From JAGUXG01 sp043798435 (GTDB lineage: Bacteria; UBA9089; UBA9088; JAGUXG01), in the NCBI GenBank assembly GCA_043798435.1, contig JAZDOR010000027.1, positions 1 through 10,956 on the forward strand: DNA of 10,956 bases, read 5' to 3'. Position 1 is the stretch's first letter, and each line of letters opens with the position of its first letter. Shown one piece after another: positions 1-6,200 of the stretch. Under the pieces are notes generated by a model. It had not been told where the DNA came from. It saw nothing but the letters and a program-made list of their open reading frames with translations, and did not search any database. The position numbers were made by a program, and so were the translations under genes.

Positions 1-1875
1 CAAACTCTCCTTTCCAGTGCCTCCCTATCTGATACCCTGCCTGATGGCTCAATCAAGATATTTTCTATTGGAAGCCTAAGCCCTGGTCAATCTGGCTCAA
101 TAACCCTTGATTACTTCATCACAGAGTCTGCCTCCTCTACCCTGATTAACAGAGCCACAATAACTGCCACATCGAACTGTCCAGTCCAAATCCTGACCCA
201 GGTAGCCTCCTGCTCAACCCATATTACAGGCATCCCAGGCATCTCTCTTATCAAAGAAGGCCCTGCTGAGAGCCCAACAGGGGCAACCATAACCTATACC
301 CTATCTTACAAGAACACAGGACAGACTACCCTTTCTAATATCTCCATCTTAGATACCCTTCCCAATGGCTCAACAAAGACATTCACCATAGCAGACCTAT
401 CACCAGGCACTCTTGGTTCAATAACCCTTGATTACTTCATCACAGAGTCTGCCTCCTCTACCCTGATCAACAGAGCCACAATAACTGCCACATCGAACTG
501 TCCAGTCCAAATCCTGACCCAGGTAGCCTCCTGCTCAACCCATATTACAGGCATCCCTGCTATCTCCATCTCTGGAACGATAAGAGACGCAAGTGGCAAT
601 CCTATATCTTCTGTCCAGGTATTCCTGACTGGCCAGATACCAAGACTGGTTCTCACTGATAAAAACGGAAGCTATACATTTACTAACCTTCCTGCTGGAT
701 GGAGAAGGGTAGCTCCACACAAGACATACTGGACATTCACACCATCCTTCAAGATATATGAATACCTTGAATCCTCTGTAGAGGACTGTGACTTTACAGG
801 AACACTTACCAATTTCTGGATAAAGGGCAGCGTTAAACTACCTTCAGGAAAAAGCCTGGGTAGTTGCACTGTAAAGCTAAAAGGAACATCAACAGATATT
901 ACCCTGAACCTTGCCCCAAATATCAATACCTTCTACTTTGAAGGGCTTCCTTCTGGAACATACACCTTAAGCTGTGCAAGACCTGGCTTTGTTATCACAC
1001 CAGGCTCTTATACCATCTATCTCTCTTCTAATATCTCTACCATAACCTTCACAGGCTCAGCCACAGCCCTTTACTCCATATCCGGAACAGTAACAGACTC
1101 CTCTAATCATCCAATTTCAGGTGTTAGAATCTTCCTCTCTGGACAATACCCAGGTCTTGTTCTCACAAACTCAAATGGCACATATTGCTTCAATAGCCTG
1201 TATCCAAACTACTGGTATAGATTAAGTCCTTACAAGAAGGATATGAGTTTCTTTCCAGAGTATGTAATTATAGAACAGCTTATCGGGAATACAGTAGTAA
1301 ACTTTACAAAACAAGAAGGAAAAGGCTCCTCCCCTCCGGATGATGGAAAGAGGTCACTATTTATAAAGACACTTCCAGATACAGAGGTCTGGCTCAATAA
1401 GATAGGGTCAGAAGAACCTGAGTTCTTTGGAAAGACAGATGCAGAAGGGAATATCCTCTTTGCTGCAGAAGAGGGTGAATATATCCTGAACCTGAAGAAA
1501 GAAGGGTTCAAAAATCTATCTAAGAAGATTGAGATAAAAGAGACTGCAGAAGATATTGAGATAAGCTTAGAACCAGAAGAAGAGCCTGAAGTCTCTTGCT
1601 CAACAATGCTCTACACACCATATCCAAATCCAGCTAAGGATAAGCTCTACATCCCTTATACCCTTTCCGATGACAGAGAGGTTACTATTGAGTTGTATAA
1701 TATCTTGGGTCAGAAGGTTAGAGAGGCTAACCTTGGTTTCAAGAAGAAAGGCAATTATACAAAGCAAGACAGAGCCGGAACAATAGAGACATCAGATATT
1801 GCCACAGGGATATACTTCTTACAGTTTAAGGCAGGAAAGTATAAGGAGATTAAGAGGATAGCTGTGATGAAGTGA
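1..1875 (+). CDS. Large secreted modular protein, 3' part: DUF11 modules, CarboxypepD_reg-like folds, C-terminal sorting-type tail
   Basis: This is an open frame of 624 codons entering from the left edge, so the start and signal peptide lie outside the window. Two DUF11-like modules come first (nt 1-240 partial, then 241-560), with the family's SYKNTGQTTLSNISILDTLP pattern. Three carboxypeptidase-regulatory-like beta-sandwiches follow (about 565-804, 814-1059, 1072-1314), each built as SGTVTDSSNHPISGV...LTNSNGTYCFNSL. A shorter PEGA-like fold lies at 1354-1584. The last 95 residues resemble the Por/T9SS type A tail and the FlgD-like tail: YPNPAKDKLYIPYTL, then YNILGQKVRE, DRAG, GIYFLQFKAG and a terminal KRIAVMK. 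Such tails usually direct export through the outer membrane and anchoring at the surface. Role inferred: cell-surface or extracellular structural or adhesive protein. No catalytic motif is visible. The stop is TGA at 1873-1875. Confidence 0.88.
   Translation, partial: QTLLSSASLSDTLPDGSIKIFSIGSLSPGQSGSITLDYFITESASSTLINRATITATSNCPVQILTQVASCSTHITGIPGISLIKEGPAESPTGATITYTLSYKNTGQTTLSNISILDTLPNGSTKTFTIADLSPGTLGSITLDYFITESASSTLINRATITATSNCPVQILTQVASCSTHITGIPAISISGTIRDASGNPISSVQVFLTGQIPRLVLTDKNGSYTFTNLPAGWRRVAPHKTYWTFTPSFKIYEYLESSVEDCDFTGTLTNFWIKGSVKLPSGKSLGSCTVKLKGTSTDITLNLAPNINTFYFEGLPSGTYTLSCARPGFVITPGSYTIYLSSNISTITFTGSATALYSISGTVTDSSNHPISGVRIFLSGQYPGLVLTNSNGTYCFNSLYPNYWYRLSPYKKDMSFFPEYVIIEQLIGNTVVNFTKQEGKGSSPPDDGKRSLFIKTLPDTEVWLNKIGSEEPEFFGKTDAEGNILFAAEEGEYILNLKKEGFKNLSKKIEIKETAEDIEISLEPEEEPEVSCSTMLYTPYPNPAKDKLYIPYTLSDDREVTIELYNILGQKVREANLGFKKKGNYTKQDRAGTIETSDIATGIYFLQFKAGKYKEIKRIAVMK
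97..236 (+). repeat. DUF11 repeat segment, copy 1 of 2 (partner 418-557)
   Basis: This 140-base stretch recurs at 418-557, an offset of 321 bases (107 codons). By eye the only mismatch is T147 against C468, a synonymous ATT/ATC change. The upstream half of each module (1-96 against 322-417) aligns without gaps but is clearly diverged, so near-identity starts abruptly inside the module. Confidence 0.9.
418..557 (+). repeat. DUF11 repeat segment, copy 2 of 2 (partner 97-236)
   Basis: Second copy of the 140-base near-identical segment. It encodes the C-terminal half of the second DUF11 module, from SITLDYFITES to HITGIP. Identity stops at 558, where the first carboxypeptidase-regulatory-like domain begins, while copy 1 runs on into the next DUF11 module. 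Confidence 0.9.
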
Positions 1876-1946
1876 CCAAAATACAAAACAAATTATATTA
1901 CAAAGCCATTAGGATTTCTGTAGGGATTGAAGAAAAGAAAGATTTC

Positions 1947-1976
1947 TTGACAAAAGATATGCAAAAAGGGTATAAA
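1947..1976 (+). promoter_or_regulatory. Sigma-70-type promoter for the coiled-coil gene
   Basis: A perfect -35 hexamer TTGACA (1947-1952) is followed after 18 bases by TATAAA (1971-1976), five of six matches to the -10 consensus. The predicted start of transcription near 1983-1985 would give a leader of about 25 bases, with GGAGGG at 1999-2004 and ATG at 2008. The match is read from the sequence; activity is inferred. Confidence 0.6.
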
Positions 1977-2007
1977 ATACTTGATAAATTGTATGAGTGG
2001 AGGGAAA

Positions 2008-2325
2008 ATGGAGATAGTAGAGAAGATAAAGAAGATTATTCAAGAGCTTATACTTCCTGAACTGGAGATAATCAAAGGAGAGAATGCAGAGATTAAGACA
2101 ATCCTGCAATTTACAAATAAACGGATAGATGACATAAATACCCATCTTATTGACCAGAGCAGACGGATAGATGAGACGAATAAACGGATAGATGATTTGA
2201 GGGTGGAATTAAGGGACGAAATAGCTAAGAATAATATGCGGATAGATAGGTTATATGAGGTAATTGTTAGAAGAGATGAACATGAAAAATTGGAGATGCG
2301 TGTTATCACACTTGAGCATGCATGA
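2008..2325 (+). CDS. Small coiled-coil protein with RID repeats
   Basis: A 105-residue, highly charged protein with no signal peptide, membrane segment or cysteine, so probably cytoplasmic. The N-terminal third (MEIVEKIKKIIQELILPELE) looks like an amphipathic helix. The middle carries KRIDDIN, RRIDETN, KRIDDLR and MRIDRL, a heptad-like pattern expected of a long coiled coil. It ends with RRDEHEKLEMRVITLEHA. Similar RID/RIDE coiled-coil hypothetical proteins are common in thermophilic and candidate-phylum genomes, usually without known function. ATG 2008 is preferred over TTG 1981 in the same frame because GGAGGG sits just before it and the promoter at 1947-1976 would start transcription at or after 1981. 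It is probably its own transcription unit. A structural or oligomerising role is a guess. Confidence 0.72.
   Translation: MEIVEKIKKIIQELILPELEIIKGENAEIKTILQFTNKRIDDINTHLIDQSRRIDETNKRIDDLRVELRDEIAKNNMRIDRLYEVIVRRDEHEKLEMRVITLEHA
2122..2247 (+). repeat. CGGATAGAT motif repeated four times in the coiled-coil gene
   Basis: The nonamer CGGATAGAT, encoding Arg-Ile-Asp, occurs at 2122-2130, 2164-2172, 2185-2193 and 2239-2247. All copies are in frame, separated by 42, 21 and 54 bases, which are multiples of three. The 21-base step equals one heptad, consistent with growth of the coiled coil by duplication of heptads. Confidence 0.75.
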
Positions 2326-2408
2326 AGTGGTTGAGATGAAAAAGATGTCCAGCAAAGATTGGCCGCATAACTTAATTTTGGCATTTTACTTAAAAGTGCG
2401 GAAGGGCT

Positions 2409-2471
2409 CTTTTCCTCTAAAGCATGTTTCAACTTAAGGGGAAAGGTTCCTTTTATCCTAAGAAAAAGGAA
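2409..2471 (+). promoter_or_regulatory. Possible translational switch: competing hairpins around the RBS of the 249-residue gene
   Basis: Four short segments can pair in mutually exclusive ways. CTTTTCCT (2409-2416) can pair with GGGGAAAG (2438-2445), with two G-U pairs. AAGGGGAA (2436-2443) can pair instead with TTCCTTTT (2447-2454) around a three-base loop. TTCCTTTT can also pair perfectly with AAAAGGAA (2464-2471), which contains most of the ribosome binding site of the gene at 2482. Pairing 2:3 would free the site; 1:2 with 3:4 would hide it. A 33-codon frame (ATG 2336, TAA 2435-2437) ends inside segment 2 but has only a weak ribosome binding site. The pairing is visible; function is inference, and purine- and pyrimidine-rich tracts make chance pairing likely. 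Confidence 0.3.
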
Positions 2472-2481
2472 GTGATAAAAA

Positions 2482-3231
2482 ATGAAAAAGCTATTAGTAA
2501 TAGCTATGATGATAGCGACAACTGCTGTAGTTTACAGTTTTGAGCCACCTATAAACAACTCAGACGACAACAATATGCCAGTTTACTACTACGATGCCAA
2601 TAACGATTTTCTCCATCTTAACCGCGCGGATACAGATCCTATTAACCCCTCATACGCAAGAAGAACCCTGTTCTATCCTGGTGATACAGACTGGAGGTCC
2701 GTAACAGAACATCTCCGCTTGCAAACAGACTTTGAGAACATGCTCTATTACAAGCGTATCGGACACAGGCTCGAGTTGGAAGTGAGCGACCTTCTTCTCT
2801 ATTGGCATGTAATGAACCCAATAGAACAGACAGGACAAGCGTCTATGAGGCTCTATGCAGGACAGAATGTAACAGATCAATCTAACAATGGTATAACAAT
2901 CTCAGCAAGGTATCGCACTACTGATCTCAATGACCTTACTCCAAATGGAAAAGTCTATGTTCAAGGCGCAGAGAACCTACTGAATGAGAACAGTCCATAT
3001 AACACGATTCCCACATTCTATGCCTTGTTAGAGACCTCAAGGATACCAGATCCAGCCGAGATGATACCAGCATCCGACTTTAATGGACCAGCACCAGGCA
3101 ATGAATACGCACTTCCCAATGGCGAGACTGTTACTCGCTACCTGTGGTCAGCTGTAGATATAGATGATGACACACCCGAAAATACTACCTACAGGGATAT
3201 CTTCACCATCATAGCTGAGAGTGTAGATTAA
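2482..3231 (+). CDS. Secreted protein of unknown function, 249 residues
   Basis: I do not recognise a family. The first 19 residues (MKKLLVIAMMIATTAVVYS) form a standard Sec signal peptide, with likely cleavage before FEPP. The mature protein is acidic, rich in Asn, Asp, Tyr and Thr, and has no cysteine, lipobox, later membrane segment or sorting tail. Alternating stretches such as GITISARYRTTDL and GKVYVQGAENLL suggest beta structure. About five of its thirteen Arg codons are CGC or CGT, whereas neighbouring genes use AGA/AGG almost exclusively. This may mean high expression or a separate origin. The start is supported by AGGAAG at 2467-2472, nine bases upstream. It lies between a possible switch and a strong hairpin, upstream of the exported-protein operon, so a surface or periplasmic subunit is plausible but unproven. 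Confidence 0.8.
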   Translation: MKKLLVIAMMIATTAVVYSFEPPINNSDDNNMPVYYYDANNDFLHLNRADTDPINPSYARRTLFYPGDTDWRSVTEHLRLQTDFENMLYYKRIGHRLELEVSDLLLYWHVMNPIEQTGQASMRLYAGQNVTDQSNNGITISARYRTTDLNDLTPNGKVYVQGAENLLNENSPYNTIPTFYALLETSRIPDPAEMIPASDFNGPAPGNEYALPNGETVTRYLWSAVDIDDDTPENTTYRDIFTIIAESVD

Positions 3232-3247
3232 AGGAAAAAGGAACAAG

Positions 3248-3275
3248 AAGAGAGGGAAAGGGCATTCCCTCTCTT
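3248..3275 (+). terminator. Strong hairpin between the 249-residue gene and the mosaic-protein operon
   Basis: An 11-base-pair perfect stem (AAGAGAGGGAA at 3248-3258, TTCCCTCTCTT at 3265-3275) encloses the loop AGGGCA. It lies 16 bases after the stop at 3231. Only a short T run follows (CTCTTTAATA), so it may be a leaky terminator, a processing or stabilising hairpin that sets different levels for the two genes, or both. The downstream RBS (GAGGT, 3283-3287) lies outside the stem. Confidence 0.5.
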
Positions 3276-3293
3276 TAATATAGAGGTAAAAAG

Positions 3294-6200
3294 ATGAAAA
3301 AGATAGTTTTAGCCCTTTTACTCATCCCTTTCTCTCTCTACTCTGAAGAGCCAAGGGATTACAGGCAGATGGACTGGAATAAAGGCACTATTTCAGACCT
3401 GAGCCTTGGTCTTCTCTCCATAGAGGAGTACCAGAATCATATCCCTGCATCCCTGAAGCTAAAGACAAAGGGACCAAGGTGGTATAGGGAGGACTGGCTT
3501 CCACTAAGATGCTCCTCAGTATTTGCCAGGGGTGATCTGGATAGGGATGGAGACACAGATATGCTCCTTAGTGAAATGTGGTCACCAGTCTCCTTCTCCA
3601 CACTTACAGCCTATGAATATACAGGAACAAAGGCTGACCCCTCCTGGCGCAGAAGGGATGAATGGAACTTTTATCTTTCTGAGAATCCAAACACTAAAGG
3701 ATATGGCTCTCCAAGGCTGATTGACTTTGACAAAGATGGGGATCTTGACCTTTGGTTAGGTCTTGGAATGTTTCCAAATGGAAAAACCACAGATGCTGAG
3801 ATATATGCCTTTGAGAATATTGGAACAAACTCTCCAATATTTAAGAGAAATAGGGAATGGGAGCCACCAGGAACACCAACTACCTATGGTATAGACTACA
3901 CCTGCCCAAACCTTGTTGATAATGACAAGGATGGAGACTATGATATCTTTATGACAGGAGGTCGTTATACTGATGCGAGGGGACATACTATAATCTGTTG
4001 CACATATAAAAACGATGGAACACCCTCTGCTCCAAAATGGGTGATACCTACTAATGATAACAACTGGTATCCACCTGCTGTTGCAACCGGTCATGATGGT
4101 CATACATCAAATAATGTCAATCTAACATTCTTTGACTTTAAGTTAGAAGGCTCAGTTGGTGATGTGGATATATTAGCTGGTAGAAACGATGAGATGTATA
4201 TAATTTTATACAAAAAGTATTGGCCTTTTTTCCCTGGTTCTGTTATGTGGACTCAATACACGGGTGGTCATATGGAGCTTGCGACTGATCCTATTCCAAT
4301 ACCAGGGAGGTTTTTTGGTGATGCTCCCTGGTTTTGCCTTGAAGATGCAGATGGGGATGGAGATGATGACCTATTATGGAATGATAACGGCACATTTAAC
4401 TACTTCTATGAGTATAAAGGAAGCACCTGGACAGAATCCTCCTGGTCCAATGGGAAGCCTTATCCAAGGTGGGATATGTGGTTTAAGACAAAAGAAGACA
4501 CACCCTTTATTGGTATTCTGTGTACCCCTTTTCCTGTTGATATTGATGGAGACGGAGACTATGATATCTGTTTAGGAAATGGAGGGATGAGTGATTGTGA
4601 AGGAGGATATATGATGATGTTTGAGAATATTGGCTCAAGGGAGTCTGTTGGAGGAGCCTGGAAGCAAAGAATGGATTGGAGGCTAATGGACAAAAGTCTG
4701 TATAGATGTATTCCAAGGTTCTTAGATATGGATGGAGACGGAGACTATGATTACATTTTTGGAGCGTATACAGATCTTGCACAAAACCTTAAAACAGTAG
4801 TAAGGGTCTTTGAAAACAAAGGGAATCCCAGCTTTCCCATCTTCGATAAGGATGTTTATTATGACCTACCCACTTGTGATATTAACGCAGTTTGGCAAAT
4901 ACCCTGCTTTATAGATATGGATAGGGATGGAGACCTTGATATGTATTATGTCTATGATTGGTATTCTGGTTATCCAAACGGCAGGATGATTCGGATGGAC
5001 TACTATGAAAACGATAATAACCAATGGATAAGAAAGAAGGAGAATGACTCGCCTATACCTGTTGAAACCTGTTGGTTTGAGCTTGGAGCATCCATTTCCT
5101 TAGAAGATATAGACCAGGATGGAGACATAGATATGGTCATAAGCCGGGGAATAGGAAAAAAATCTGAGATAACCTTCTATGAGAATATCGGAGGATCCGA
5201 TCCATCACTTATTAAGAATCTTGTCAAGAATGAGGAGTGGGCTAAGATACCATGGGAAGGTGTTTATGCCGACCCTATGACATGCCTTGCTGATATGGAT
5301 AATGATGGAGACTTAGACCTCTATATAGGAAATTCTCCAGGAAATGCCTTTTATTTTGAGAACATAGGCGACCATTATCAGATAGGAACATATACATCAA
5401 CTATTTTCTCAAAGAATGATTGGAAGAAGATATTCTGGAATGAGACCATTCTGGATAATACCTCCATAAACCTGGAGATTAGAGAAAAGAATGGCTTATG
5501 GAAAAAGGTAAATAATGGAGAGGATATCAGCTCTCTAAAGAACAAGGATATCCAGTATAGGGCGATCCTCTCTACATCTGACCCAAAGAGATCTCCGGTT
5601 CTATACGAAGTAGCCTTAAAATATGAAGATTCCCTGATCTCTATATCTCCATACTCAGGCCCGGTGGGACAGATAATAACTGTTCAGGGAACAGGCTTTG
5701 GTAGTAATCGGATTGTCCGGATTGACTTTGGAACAAACAAGACAATAGCCATAACGAAATCAAACAATGGGACATTTTCCCTAACCTTCATTACAAGCAC
5801 CCAAAAGGCTGGCAGTACGATGATTACGGTCTCTACCATTGGTGAGACTTTCACTTGTTTGTTTAGGATAATCAGTAAGATCACTGTCTTTCCAACGATA
5901 GGGCCAATCGGAGCATTAACTACTGTTCAGGGAACAGGCTTTGGTAATGAACAACCTATCCGCATTGACTTTGGGACAAACAAGACTATAACTACCACCA
6001 CATCAACTACCAATGGCACATTCAAAGCCTCTTTTATTATTAACACCCAATCACAGAGTTCTTGCCTAATTACAGCATTTGGTCAATCCTATATAGAAAC
6101 CGCTATCTACAAGATTAGTTATGGTTCTGTAACAATTTTCAGTCCTTCAGGAAACATTACTGATGTTTATCCAGGGATTCAAGATGGTGTGGATAACTGT

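Noticed and set aside
1872..2060. GTG-started frame of 62 codons overlapping the previous stop (GTGA) and running into the coiled-coil gene
   Set aside because: It has no ribosome binding site and overlaps the better-supported coiled-coil gene by 53 bases. The TTGACA/TATAAA promoter lies inside it, and its sequence shows no recognisable pattern. The four-base overlap could be chance.
2359..2406. Possible promoter for the 249-residue gene (TTGGCC or TTGGCA as -35)
   Set aside because: No acceptable -10 hexamer lies 16-18 bases downstream of either candidate, so I could not support a promoter here.
2040..2432. Minus-strand 130-codon frame across the coiled-coil gene and the leader
   Set aside because: Ser/Ile-rich shadow of the RID repeats, with no ribosome binding site; the plus-strand gene has both a promoter and an RBS.
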